A DNA stretch of 21,298 bases from CAZCTC01 sp964501335 (lineage in GTDB: Bacteria; Chloroflexota; Anaerolineae; B4-G1; SLSP01): assembly GCA_964501335.1 (NCBI GenBank), contig CAZCTC010000106.1:1-21298 (forward strand), read 5' to 3'. The notes below the pieces were generated by a model. The model had not been told where the DNA came from, searched no databases, and worked only from the letters and a program-made list of their open reading frames with translations. The first letter of the stretch is position 1; each line of letters begins with the position of its first letter. The position numbers were made by a program, and so were the translations under genes. Below are positions 1 through 7,395 of this stretch, piece by piece.

Positions 1-100
1 ATCCAGCGCGTCGTGTTTTACGGGGAAAGGGCCATTTGCGGGACGCTATGAGGCCAGGGCCATGCCATAGAGCCCTATTTTCAGGACAGAAGGCTCTGTT
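1..100 (-). repeat. Truncated copy of the modular GTCCCGCAA element plus left-flank module
   Basis: Read on the minus strand, this stretch has a left flank containing CCTTCTGTCCTGAAAATAGG (about 70-92). The core box GTCCCGC (38-44) and the block TTTCCCCGTAAA through ACGCGC follow, running off the window start. The same left flank and core occur in the same order at 5978-6060 on the plus strand. The palindrome expected about 68 nt after GTCCCGC would lie outside the window. It sits just downstream of the adenosine deaminase stop codon. It is one of only two copies in minus orientation. Confidence 0.8.
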
Positions 101-101
101 T

Positions 102-1151
102 TTACAAATTTTCGGAGAATTGCTGCCATTCCGCCCGATAGGCGGCTTTTTCATTTTCCGGCAGGAAGCTTGCTTCGATGGCGTTGAGGTTGAGCTGCCA
201 GAGTTCGTCCCAGCTGAAGCCCTGCCGGGCGAGCAGCCGGTATTCCTGCGTCAGATCGGTGGAGAACATGGCGGGATCGTCTGAGTTGACCGTCACATAG
301 ACCCCTTGATCGACCAGAGTTCGGATGGGATGGGGCTGGTTTTCCGGCACGACTTTGAGCCGGTAGTTGCTGTGGGGTGAGACTTCCAGCGGCGTTTGAG
401 TCCGGCGCAGGTGTTCGATGAGTTGCGGATCTTCGATTGCCCGTACCCCGTGGCCGATCCGTTCGGCCTGCATGCTTTGCAAGGCTCCCCAGATGCTCTG
501 TTTTCCCTCGGTTTCTCCGGCATGGGCCACGACATGAAGTCCCTGGCGGCGGGCTTCTGCGGCTACATCGGCAAACAGTTCCGGCGGGAAGCCGATCTCT
601 TTGCCGCCGAGGCCCAGCCCGATGAAGATCCCCCGTTTTTTTCCCTGGACGGCAAAATCAAGGACCTTTTGTTGAGAATCGGGTTCGTGCCGTCCAATAT
701 CGGGGATGAAGCTCAGGCGGGTGCCGTAGAACTTTTCTCCCTGGCGGGCCCCTTCCGCCAGGGCGTCGAGCAGTTCATCCAGCGGCATTTTGTCGACCAG
801 TTGGGTGGCGCTGAGAAAGACCTCGCAGTAGCGGATGTTGTGCTCGGCCTGCTTTTCCAGGAAGCGTTCGGTCATAAAGGCGAAATCTTCAGGGGTTTTC
901 ATGCAGCCGACGGCGGTCAGATAGATATCGATAAAATGGTTGAAGTCCCGAAAAGTGTACATGGACTGCCATTCTTCCGGCGTGGAGGCGGGGACGGTTA
1001 TCTGATTGCGGCGGGCCAGTTCCCAGACGGTAGCGGGGTCGGTGGCGCCTTCCAGGTGAACGTGGAGTTCGATTTTGGGCATGGCATGGAGGCGTTGGGC
1101 CAGCTCTTCTGAAAGCGGAGCTGAAGTGTAGATGGTATCGGTTTGGATCAT
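102..1151 (-). CDS. add: Adenosine deaminase (Add family)
   Basis: 349-residue metal-dependent deaminase that hydrolyses adenosine (or adenine) to inosine (or hypoxanthine) in cytosolic purine salvage. Family signatures visible in order: HVHLEGA near the N-terminus (zinc-ligand H30 and H32), HAGE (third His and catalytic Glu), RIGHG, SPHSN and NSDDP (metal-binding Asp). The length is normal for the family. The start codon is preceded by GAGGAG at good spacing, which supports ATG at 1151. SPHSN replaces the more usual CPTSN, so adenosine versus adenine specificity cannot be settled by eye; the family assignment is firm. The gene stands alone. A copy of the repeat family separates it from the upstream polymerase gene, and a truncated copy lies beyond its 3' end. 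Confidence 0.9.
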   Translation of the reverse strand: MIQTDTIYTSAPLSEELAQRLHAMPKIELHVHLEGATDPATVWELARRNQITVPASTPEEWQSMYTFRDFNHFIDIYLTAVGCMKTPEDFAFMTERFLEKQAEHNIRYCEVFLSATQLVDKMPLDELLDALAEGARQGEKFYGTRLSFIPDIGRHEPDSQQKVLDFAVQGKKRGIFIGLGLGGKEIGFPPELFADVAAEARRQGLHVVAHAGETEGKQSIWGALQSMQAERIGHGVRAIEDPQLIEHLRRTQTPLEVSPHSNYRLKVVPENQPHPIRTLVDQGVYVTVNSDDPAMFSTDLTQEYRLLARQGFSWDELWQLNLNAIEASFLPENEKAAYRAEWQQFSENL

Positions 1152-1219
1152 GCTTTTCTCCTCAATTCAATGTGCCTGTCAAGTTTGGGCTTGTTATGCC
1201 GGATATCCCCGGGCAGGGT

Positions 1220-1400
1220 ATATCAAGTAACTTAAGGTGATGCGTCGGTAGACCCTGGCTTTGTAGCGTCCCGCAAATAGTACTTTCCCCGTAAGGTACG
1301 CCGCGCGGTGCGAAGCAGGGGGAGAGAACTTTTTTCATATTTTCGGCGGATTCAGAAATCCGCCGAAAATATGGGCTTTTTTCCAGACGAATTGCACAGG
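1220..1400 (+). repeat. Modular GTCCCGCAA element, full-length copy with CAGA-loop palindrome
   Basis: The left end at 1220-1236 (ATATCAAGTAACTTAAG) matches the 17-bp terminal inverted repeat of the 9327 copy at 15 of 17 positions. The core box GTCCCGC (1268) starts 48 nt later in both copies. Next come the GGGGGAGAG block and a palindrome with perfect 17-bp arms (1336-1352 and 1357-1373) and loop CAGA, then GGGCTTTTTTCC. The suffix (CCAGACGAATTGCACAGG) resembles that at 20187-20210. The element lies between two minus-strand genes but is itself in plus orientation, so it is not simply a terminator for either. Confidence 0.85.
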
Positions 1401-1440
1401 TCGTTTTTTTGTTTGTGTTTTTGCGCGCAAAACACCGGTT

Positions 1441-4400
1441 TTATATAAGCGTTATTTCGGTGGCCTGGAAGTGGGTCATCCCCCAGGGTTCGCGGATCTG
1501 TTTTCCTATCAGGCGAACGGGCTCCCAGGTCGGCGCCGGTTTGACTCCGTAGACGGCTTCCCAGGTCCGGCCGTCCCAGATGTACCAGCGGCCCCGGCGT
1601 CCGGCCCAGCCGGGCAGCCGCACGCCCAGCACGGTGACCTGCGTTCCGCCTGTTTCGGCCAGTTGTGAAAGCGGGGTGATCCCCGGCAGCTTTGCGTTCA
1701 GTTCGGCCAGCCAGATGGGCAGCGCGTCGAGTGGATAGCCGACGATGCGCCGTTCCCACTGCCAGCGTTCGCGCACGGTTTCCGGGGGGATGGAGAGCAT
1801 GGCGAAGTCGAAGCTCAACTGGCGTATATTGCCGGAACGGTGGATACGTTCGGCTTCGGTTAACAGGGCGGTGCGGTTCTCGTCCAATCCGTCGAGTGCG
1901 CCGCCGCGGATGAGATGATCCAGTTCGCGGGCCTGGAGTGAGGTGCGGGAGAGCAGGTTGCGCAGATCGGTGAAAGGACCCCGGCGGCGTTCGGCAATCA
2001 GGGCGGCGACGCTGTTGCGCCGCAGATCGCGGATCCAACCCAGGCCCAGGCGCAGCACGGGGCGATTATTTTCCCATTCCAATGTGATGTTGCTCTGGCT
2101 GTGATTGATGTGGGGCAGCCGGACGGCGACGCCCAGCCGGATCGCTTCGGCCATGTAGACGGCGGGATGGTGGTAGCCGCCCCAATCCCGCAGCCGGGCG
2201 CAGAAGAAGGCGGCCGGCCAGTGCGCTTTGAGATAGGCCGAGCGGTAGCTGACATCGGCATAGGCCAGGGCGTGGCCCTGATTGAAGCCGTAGCCGGAGA
2301 AGACGACGATCTGTTCCCAGAGCCGGCGGGCCAGCGGTGGGGTGAAGCCGGGACCGGCGGGTGGGGGGCGCTGGCAGCCGGCCTCGAATTCGGCCTGCAT
2401 CTGCGCCATCTCCGTGCCGTCCATCCGGCTCATTCCGCGTCGCAGCGAGTCGGCCTGGGCCCAGCTCAAGCCGGCGATCTCCACGGCTACCCGCAGGATC
2501 TGTTCCTGGAAAAGCAGCACGCCCTGGGTCGAGGCCAGGATGGGGGCGAGCGCCGGGTGGAGGTAACCGACCGGGGCCTCGCCGCGATAACGTTTAATGA
2601 AGATATCGGCCTGGCCGCCCATGGCAGGGCCGGGCTTGAAAAAGGCATTGGCCACGGCCAGATCGGCCACAGTTCGGGCGCGGAGCTGGCAGAGGGTGCG
2701 GCGGGCGCCTTCCGATTCGCACTGGAAGACGCCGATGGTGTCGCCCCGTTCCAGCAGGGCTGCGGCCAGCGGATCGGCCGGCGGGATTTCGCTCAGGTGG
2801 AAGTCGGGATCGGAGTCCCGGCGGATCAGTTCGGCGGCATCGGCCAGTACGGTCAGGGCACGCACGCCCAGCAGGTCGATCTTGGGCAGGCCCAGCGCTT
2901 CCACATCGTTGTGGTCGAACTGGGTGCAGAGGAAGCCTTTGGGGGCCCATTGAGCCGGCAGGATGTCGGTCAAGGGGCCGGGGGTGATGACGACGCCGCC
3001 GGGGTGCAGGCTCAGGTGATCCGGCCGGCCGACCAGATCGCAGGCCGCGGCGGCCGCTTTTTGTAACAGCGGATCGGTTACGGCGGCGAGCAGGGCGGTA
3101 CGGTTGGGAGGCTCGGGACGGCGAGGGCCGTAACCTTCGTGAGGCAGTTGCGCCAGCAGGGTCTCCAGTTCTTTGTCGGTTAGGCCCCAGGCTTTGGCGA
3201 CGGCCCGGGCGGCGGAGCGCATGCGGAAGGTGTTGACGGTGCCGATGATGGCCATATGGTCGGCGCCGTAGGTGCGGCGCACGTAATCCAGCACTTCATC
3301 CCGGCGGCGGCTGCAAAAATCCAGATCGATATCGGGGATGCCGGCGCGGGCGGGGCTGAGAAATCGCTCGAAGAGCAGCTGATGGGCGATAGGATCGACG
3401 GTGGTGATCTCGACGCAGTAGGCGACCAGGGAGTTGGCCACGCTGCCGCGGGTGCTGACGGGGATATCTTCCTGGTGGGCGAAGCGCACGATGTCGGCGA
3501 CGACCCAGAAGAGCGGCGCGGCGCCCAGTCGGGCGATGGCTGCGAGTTCGCGATCCAGCCGGGCGGGGATTGCGGGATCAGGGGCAGGTCCGTAGCGTTG
3601 TTCCAATCCGCGGCGGGCCCGTTCGGCCAGCGCCTGATCGGCTGTCTGATCGGGGGGGAGCTGGATGGCCGGCCAGAGGGTCGGGCCGGCGGGCAGGGCC
3701 GGGTGGCATTGGGCTGCGATCTCGCCGGCGCGGGCCAGGGCGGCCGGGAATTCGGCGAAGCGTTCCTGCATGGCGGCAGGACTGAGCCAGTGGGATTCTT
3801 CGACCTCCGGCGGCAATTCATCCAGCCGACAGTTGCGGGCAATGGCCGACATCAGCCGGAGTTGAGGCGTTTCTTCGGATTCCAGGCAGTAGACGGGCTG
3901 GAGGGCGACGGTCGGCAGGCCCAGGAAGGCGCCGATCGATTCGACCTGCCGGCCGATTTCGTGGTCTGAGGGGGCGTGCAATTCCAGGCCCAGGCAGGTC
4001 TGATCGTCGAAGATCCCGGCAAGCCGGCCGGCGAAGCGGCGGGCGGCGTCGGGAAGCTCAGCCTGGAGGCTGCGGTAGACCCAGCCGTGGCGGCCGCCCT
4101 CCAGACAGATCAGGCCGGCGCGGTGGGCGGTCAATTCGTCGAGGGAGAGGCCGCGGGCCATGCGCTCTTCGCGGTCGGGGTTGCCCTGGATCAGGGTGGT
4201 GAGGCGGCAGAGCGAACGGTAGCCTTCGGGGCCGGTGGCCAGCAGGACCAGTTCACCGGGCGTGGTGAGGTCGGGCAGGGGCGGCAAGCCGGCCGGCCAG
4301 GAGATGGTGACCGTCATGCCGGGGATGGGTTGGATTTCGGCGGCGCGGCAGGCACGGGCGAAGGCCACGATCCCATAGAGGGCGTGGCTGTCGGTCAGGG

Positions 4401-4509
4401 CCAGCTGGGTCAGGCCGTCGGCGGCGGCGCGTTGGGTCAGGGCTTCGGGAGAAGCGGTGGCGCCCAGCAAGGTATAGAAAGAATGGGTGCAAAGATGGGT
4501 AAAATTCAT
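1441..4509 (-). CDS. dnaE2: Error-prone DNA polymerase III alpha subunit (DnaE2/ImuC type)
   Basis: 1022-residue C-family DNA polymerase. Domains: N-terminal PHP (about 1-210), palm with PDIDLDF at 392-398 (catalytic D393 and D395), third catalytic Asp in KIDLLG (D545), fingers with RRGMSRMD, helix-hairpin-helix region and a short C-terminal OB-like part. It is shorter than replicative DnaE (about 1160 aa) and ends without its tau-binding tail, which fits DnaE2, the polymerase for damage-induced translesion synthesis. The PHP metal site is degenerate: the usual HxH is C7-T-H9 and the usual TDHxN is TDSHA, so PHP exonuclease activity is doubtful. No imuA or imuB partner is visible. The start ATG has no clear Shine-Dalgarno sequence. 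Many long shadow reading frames on the opposite strand come from its high-GC codons. Confidence 0.88.
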   Translation of the reverse strand: MNFTHLCTHSFYTLLGATASPEALTQRAAADGLTQLALTDSHALYGIVAFARACRAAEIQPIPGMTVTISWPAGLPPLPDLTTPGELVLLATGPEGYRSLCRLTTLIQGNPDREERMARGLSLDELTAHRAGLICLEGGRHGWVYRSLQAELPDAARRFAGRLAGIFDDQTCLGLELHAPSDHEIGRQVESIGAFLGLPTVALQPVYCLESEETPQLRLMSAIARNCRLDELPPEVEESHWLSPAAMQERFAEFPAALARAGEIAAQCHPALPAGPTLWPAIQLPPDQTADQALAERARRGLEQRYGPAPDPAIPARLDRELAAIARLGAAPLFWVVADIVRFAHQEDIPVSTRGSVANSLVAYCVEITTVDPIAHQLLFERFLSPARAGIPDIDLDFCSRRRDEVLDYVRRTYGADHMAIIGTVNTFRMRSAARAVAKAWGLTDKELETLLAQLPHEGYGPRRPEPPNRTALLAAVTDPLLQKAAAAACDLVGRPDHLSLHPGGVVITPGPLTDILPAQWAPKGFLCTQFDHNDVEALGLPKIDLLGVRALTVLADAAELIRRDSDPDFHLSEIPPADPLAAALLERGDTIGVFQCESEGARRTLCQLRARTVADLAVANAFFKPGPAMGGQADIFIKRYRGEAPVGYLHPALAPILASTQGVLLFQEQILRVAVEIAGLSWAQADSLRRGMSRMDGTEMAQMQAEFEAGCQRPPPAGPGFTPPLARRLWEQIVVFSGYGFNQGHALAYADVSYRSAYLKAHWPAAFFCARLRDWGGYHHPAVYMAEAIRLGVAVRLPHINHSQSNITLEWENNRPVLRLGLGWIRDLRRNSVAALIAERRRGPFTDLRNLLSRTSLQARELDHLIRGGALDGLDENRTALLTEAERIHRSGNIRQLSFDFAMLSIPPETVRERWQWERRIVGYPLDALPIWLAELNAKLPGITPLSQLAETGGTQVTVLGVRLPGWAGRRGRWYIWDGRTWEAVYGVKPAPTWEPVRLIGKQIREPWGMTHFQATEITLI

Positions 4510-4518
4510 GGTTTGGTT

Positions 4519-4559
4519 AATTCATTATTCGCGCGCCGCAGGCGCGCGAATAATGAATT
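4519..4559. repeat. Perfect palindrome, 19-bp arms with a 3-nt GCA spacer, in the 5' leader of dnaE2
   Basis: Arms 4519-4537 and 4541-4559 are exact reverse complements around GCA. Each arm is AT-rich outside (AATTCATTATT) and GC-rich inside (CGCGCGCC). It lies between divergent genes, 9 nt upstream of the dnaE2 start and downstream of that gene's predicted promoter. It would therefore form a strong hairpin in the leader of the dnaE2 transcript, or act as an operator on DNA. It has no T-run and is not a terminator for either gene. Confidence 0.85.
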
Positions 4560-4571
4560 TCTCTTTCTTTC

Positions 4572-4599
4572 ACTGTATGTTATAGTTCTCTTGTGTCAA
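4572..4599 (-). promoter_or_regulatory. Predicted sigma-70 promoter for dnaE2
   Basis: On the minus strand, TTGACA (4599-4594), a 16-nt spacer and TACAGT (4577-4572) form a good -35/-10 pair. Transcription would start near 4565 and carry the 4519-4559 palindrome in the leader. The -35 box overlaps the GTG start of the divergent gene. Confidence 0.55.
4578..4586 (+). promoter_or_regulatory. Extended -10 promoter for the PcfJ-like gene
   Basis: TGTTATAGT is an extended -10 motif (TGn plus TATAGT at 4581-4586). The expected start point, about 7 nt downstream, coincides with the GTG at 4593, suggesting a leaderless transcript. The motif lies inside the spacer of the opposing dnaE2 promoter, so the two promoters should exclude each other. 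Confidence 0.5.
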
Positions 4600-5897
4600 C
4601 CGGAAAACTGAAACAGAAACAACAGGAAGCGCAATTGCGCTGCGAGCAATGGGACGAGTCGTGCCGCCGGGTGGGGGCGTCGCTTTCCAGGATTTTGCTC
4701 TGCTGGAAGCGCGGCGATCCGTTGCCGGCCAATGGGAATCTCTGCGAAAAGCTTTTTTGGAGCCTGGAACGGAAACCGGCGGCCTATGAAGCCGCGCTTT
4801 ATTTTGCCAATCGGATTCCCAAGCTGATCGAGTATGAAGATTGGATGCGCGGATTTGCCGCGTTGATCTACCAATACGACGAATGGCTGGGCGATTGGCG
4901 GCGCTGTACGCTGCGTTCTCACAATGTGCCGCGGGCCATGAGCCAGCTGGCGCGGCAGTTGCTTTGCCGCTATCCCGTACCGTCGATTCTGGACGAGGCC
5001 CTGAATCAAGGGCCGGACAGTCCTTATCTGGATTGGTTTCGGTTGATCGGCAACGGGACCAGTGTATTGAAATTACCCAATTCGCCGGTTAATTTTACCA
5101 AAAAGCAGGCCCATTGTTTTTTGCAAGCGCCGGTGGGATGGACGCTGATCCAGGGCATCCGGTATGGTCAGCTCAAGGCGATGGGGGCCTCGGATACGCT
5201 CATCGCGGCGATCAACGAAACCTTTCTCGGCCGGGAGATCGATGTCAATCCCTTCTCGGATACATTATTACTCTTTCTTGCGCAAAACGCCAATTTCCTC
5301 AGTCAGCCGCTGGTGGAGCAGATGATCGACTTTGTTCGGGCTCAGCGGGATCTTTATCCGGAGTATTCGCTGAAGGGGCGGACGGTCAATTCGGTGTTGA
5401 AGGCCAGTATGGCCTGGCATGCTCAATTGGGGCAAGGGGCTTATTATTATGACGGCGGGTATTATGGATATCGGCGGAGAAATCAGAAGCTTCAGAATTT
5501 CACCTGGTCCGGTGAATTTGTTCCCTGGAGTATGGAACAGCGCCTTAAAGATAACCGGATTCGGGTGTATCAGGTTTTGGAATTGTGTTCTTTTTTCGAT
5601 CTGATTGCTGAGGGGAGGGAGATGCATCATTGTGTAGCCTCGTACAGTGGGCGGTGCGTGCAGGGTAATTCGCGGATCCTCAGCGTGCGGGAGTTGATTC
5701 TTACCGAGCATTACGATGAGAACGGTGTGCCGCATCGTGAGCTGGTGGTGGGCAAACGGCTGGCCACGCTGGAATATGCGCCGGGGGTGAAGGCCGTTGT
5801 GCAGGCGCAGATGGCGTTCAATAAGGCGCCGGATGCTGATGTCAAGGCGATTATTCATCAATGGGCGGCGCGGCATAGGGTGAGTTATAATCGCTGA
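4593..5897 (+). CDS. PcfJ-like domain protein
   Basis: 434-residue protein whose C-terminal third matches the PcfJ-like family. It has GREMHHCVASYSGRC (about 340-355), then GNSRILSVRE and the ATLEY block, and near the end QAQMAFNKAP. PcfJ was named from an enterococcal conjugative plasmid, but the domain is widespread and its biochemical role is unsettled. The first 300 residues are not recognised; they are rich in Trp, Tyr and Leu and look helical. No signal peptide or membrane segment is seen. The only reasonable start in the open frame (bounded by TAA at 4551) is GTG 4593. It has no Shine-Dalgarno sequence, but a well-placed extended -10 fits leaderless expression. No conjugation genes are nearby. 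Confidence 0.75.
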   Translation: MSTGKLKQKQQEAQLRCEQWDESCRRVGASLSRILLCWKRGDPLPANGNLCEKLFWSLERKPAAYEAALYFANRIPKLIEYEDWMRGFAALIYQYDEWLGDWRRCTLRSHNVPRAMSQLARQLLCRYPVPSILDEALNQGPDSPYLDWFRLIGNGTSVLKLPNSPVNFTKKQAHCFLQAPVGWTLIQGIRYGQLKAMGASDTLIAAINETFLGREIDVNPFSDTLLLFLAQNANFLSQPLVEQMIDFVRAQRDLYPEYSLKGRTVNSVLKASMAWHAQLGQGAYYYDGGYYGYRRRNQKLQNFTWSGEFVPWSMEQRLKDNRIRVYQVLELCSFFDLIAEGREMHHCVASYSGRCVQGNSRILSVRELILTEHYDENGVPHRELVVGKRLATLEYAPGVKAVVQAQMAFNKAPDADVKAIIHQWAARHRVSYNR

Positions 5898-5973
5898 GGG
5901 AATTTTTTTGTTTATGTTTTGGTGCGCATTCTGATGCGCACCAAAACATGGACCTTTCCAGAGCCGCCCCCCG
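5898..5973 (+). repeat. Short-form palindromic element (TCTG loop)
   Basis: This unit has the T-run and palindrome but no GTCCCGCAA block. The arms 5914-5929 and 5934-5949 are perfect (16 bp) around TCTG, with stem core GGTGCGCAT. The suffix CCTTTCCAGAGCCGCCCC follows. The same stem type recurs at 17375-17412 on the opposite strand. It starts right after the stop codon of the PcfJ-like gene. Confidence 0.8.
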
Positions 5974-6142
5974 CATGGCCTTCTGTCCTGAAAATAGGGC
6001 TCTATAGCCTTGCAGTGTCCCGCAAATGGTCCTTTCCCCGTAAAGTACGACGCGCGGGATGGGGGGAGAGAGTTTTTTTGTTTATGTTTTCGGCGGCTTC
6101 AGAAAGCCGCCGAAAACATTGGTCTTTTCCAGAGCCGCCCCG
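5974..6142 (+). repeat. Modular GTCCCGCAA element with left flank, core and CAGA-loop palindrome
   Basis: The left flank CCTTCTGTCCTGAAAATAGG begins near 5979, the core GTCCCGCAAATGG at 6017 and GGGGGGAGAGAG at 6061. A palindrome with perfect 16-bp arms follows (6084-6099, 6104-6119) around CAGA, then CTTTTCCAGAGCCGCCCCGG. The flank-core order matches the minus-strand copy at 1-100. CUUUCCCC in the core can pair with GGGGGGAG further on, a possible second helix if transcribed. Confidence 0.85.
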
Positions 6143-6179
6143 GCGGCGCATGAATTTCCCATTAAGTTTTACGTTCGAG

Positions 6180-6263
6180 ATTGGGGAAGAGAACTTTTTT
6201 GTTTATGGTTTCGCACTGTCAGTGCGAAACCATAGGCTTTTTTCTTTTGCTTTTCAGGGTTAA
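6180..6263 (+). repeat. Short-form palindromic element (GTC loop)
   Basis: GGGGAAGAGAAC and a T-run precede a palindrome with 14-bp arms (6204-6217, 6221-6234) around GTC and stem core TTTCGCACT. GGCTTTTTTC and a suffix similar to those at 7349-7380, 9478-9505 and 19527-19557 follow. The stem is nearly identical to that at 9446-9476, whose loop is the complementary GAC. It is the third unit in a row between convergent genes. Confidence 0.75.
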
Positions 6264-6275
6264 CCGCCGCGATTG

Positions 6276-7214
6276 TTATTTTTCAGCGGCGGCGATGAGT
6301 GCCCGTACGTTGCGGACGGCGATTTCGGTCATTCCATCGCTGAAGAGATAGGGAGCTCTGGTTTTTTTGCTTGCTGAGGCGCGGACTTTTTTGTCGGGAT
6401 TGCCACTCAGGATCTGTGCGGTTTCCTCTTCGGTGATATCTTCGGCCTGATGCATCTTTTGCATGACTTCCCGATTGGCCGGGCAGGGAGCCTGGCATTT
6501 TATGCAGCCGATCAATGCGTGGTGGATGTCGGGCGCCATCCACTCGGGGAAGTCGCCGGGGGCTTCGTTGTAGAGGGTCAGGCAGCGGCCGGCATCGATG
6601 GCGAAGTCGTTTTCGCGGACGGCGCCGGTGGGGCAGTGGTTGCGGCAGATACGGCATTTTTCGCAGCGTTCCATGTTCTGGACTTCCTGCCAGGAGTCGG
6701 TCTCGAAGGGGTAGTCGGTCAGATAGGTGTGTAGCTCGATGAAGCTGCCCAGCCCTTCGACATAGCAGATGTTGTTGCGACCGTATTGCGCCAGTCCGCT
6801 GCGGGCGGCCAGCCGTTTGTGATAGAAGTGTTCGACTTTTTCCAGCCGGTAGCCGGGGGCGGTAAGGATCTGCTGGCGGATGGCTTTTTCCAGCACGGCA
6901 GGCGTCATGCCGATGTCGGGGTAGGTGGGCGGGAGGATGGCCGGGATTTTGGCGCCCTGGTATTGGATGTTGATCATGAGCAGGGGGTTGAAGACGGCCA
7001 GGATCAGGATGGAGCGGGCGGTGGGGAAGTCGTCGGGCGGGGTGAAGTTTCTATGATCCAGGATTTCCTGGTAATAGGGCAGGGAGCTGAGGCGGCCGGA
7101 GCTGCGCAGCTGGTCGATGTCGGTCTGCAACTGGGGCAGGTGCTCGACCGAGAGGGTGCGGTACTGGTAAGGGTAGGCAGTGCCGTTTTCGGTTTGGATG
7201 ACAGGTAGTTCCAT
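6276..7214 (-). CDS. QueG-like double [4Fe-4S] cluster protein (paralog 1)
   Basis: 312-residue cytosolic iron-sulphur protein. The Cys set C184, C187, C190, C194 then C211, C237, C240, C244 (CEKCRICRNHCP and CIKCQAPCP) is the pattern for two [4Fe-4S] clusters. The preceding RSGLAQYGRNN...GSF block resembles the AGLGwiGKN...GS segment of epoxyqueuosine reductase QueG and reductive dehalogenases. It is shorter than QueG and lacks an obvious DYH motif, so QueG activity is not claimed; the role is probably a redox or corrinoid-linked reductase. I chose ATG 7214, preceded by AGAGGA, over an upstream TTG at 7250 that lies in a repeat. It is a clear paralog of the 8258-9214 gene and is separated from the glycosylase gene by a repeat element. 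Confidence 0.72.
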   Translation of the reverse strand: MELPVIQTENGTAYPYQYRTLSVEHLPQLQTDIDQLRSSGRLSSLPYYQEILDHRNFTPPDDFPTARSILILAVFNPLLMINIQYQGAKIPAILPPTYPDIGMTPAVLEKAIRQQILTAPGYRLEKVEHFYHKRLAARSGLAQYGRNNICYVEGLGSFIELHTYLTDYPFETDSWQEVQNMERCEKCRICRNHCPTGAVRENDFAIDAGRCLTLYNEAPGDFPEWMAPDIHHALIGCIKCQAPCPANREVMQKMHQAEDITEEETAQILSGNPDKKVRASASKKTRAPYLFSDGMTEIAVRNVRALIAAAEK

Positions 7215-7235
7215 GGTGTCCTCTTTTTGTGATTT

Positions 7236-7380
7236 AGATGTGTCCCGCAAATGATGCCTTTTCGGCAGGTTACGACGCGCTGGATGGGGGGAGAGAATTT
7301 ATTTTTATTCCTATTTTCGGCGGCGTTCTGAAGCCGCCGAAAATAGGGGCTTTTTTCTTGTGCCTTTCGGATTAATCGTG
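7236..7380 (+). repeat. Modular GTCCCGCAA element, plus orientation within a minus-strand gene cluster
   Basis: The core GTCCCGCAAATG starts at 7242, with TACGACGCGC and GGGGGGAGAGA after it. A palindrome with perfect 15-bp arms (7310-7324, 7333-7347) and stem CGGCGGC follows, then GGGGCTTTTTTC and the suffix CCTTTCGGATTAATC. The core is more diverged here (CCTTTTCGGCAGG). Both flanking genes are on the minus strand, so the element splits a probable operon in antisense orientation. Confidence 0.83.
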
Positions 7381-7395
7381 CCGGGGAGTTTTCAT

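Noticed and set aside
396..1112. 238-codon plus-strand reading frame opposite the adenosine deaminase gene
   Set aside because: Shadow of the add gene, with no independent start signal.
1177..1182. TTGACA on the minus strand upstream of adenosine deaminase as a -35 box
   Set aside because: No acceptable -10 box lies 16-18 nt downstream; that position overlaps the Shine-Dalgarno sequence.
1336..1373. Intrinsic terminator for adjacent minus-strand genes
   Set aside because: The T/A polarity is reversed and the downstream T-run is on the plus strand, while both neighbours are on the minus strand.
2101..4611. Long plus-strand reading frames (321, 237 and 211 codons) opposite dnaE2
   Set aside because: They are antisense to a well-supported polymerase gene, show no domain signatures, and arise from its high-GC third positions.
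5919..6263. 114-codon reading frame across the three palindromic units
   Set aside because: It is the translation of repeat sequence (similar frames appear at 11494-11738); no ribosome site or conserved protein.
7215..7250. N-terminal extension of the QueG-like protein from TTG 7250
   Set aside because: The extension lies in repeat-derived sequence, while ATG 7214 has a well-spaced AGAGGA and aligns with the paralog's start.
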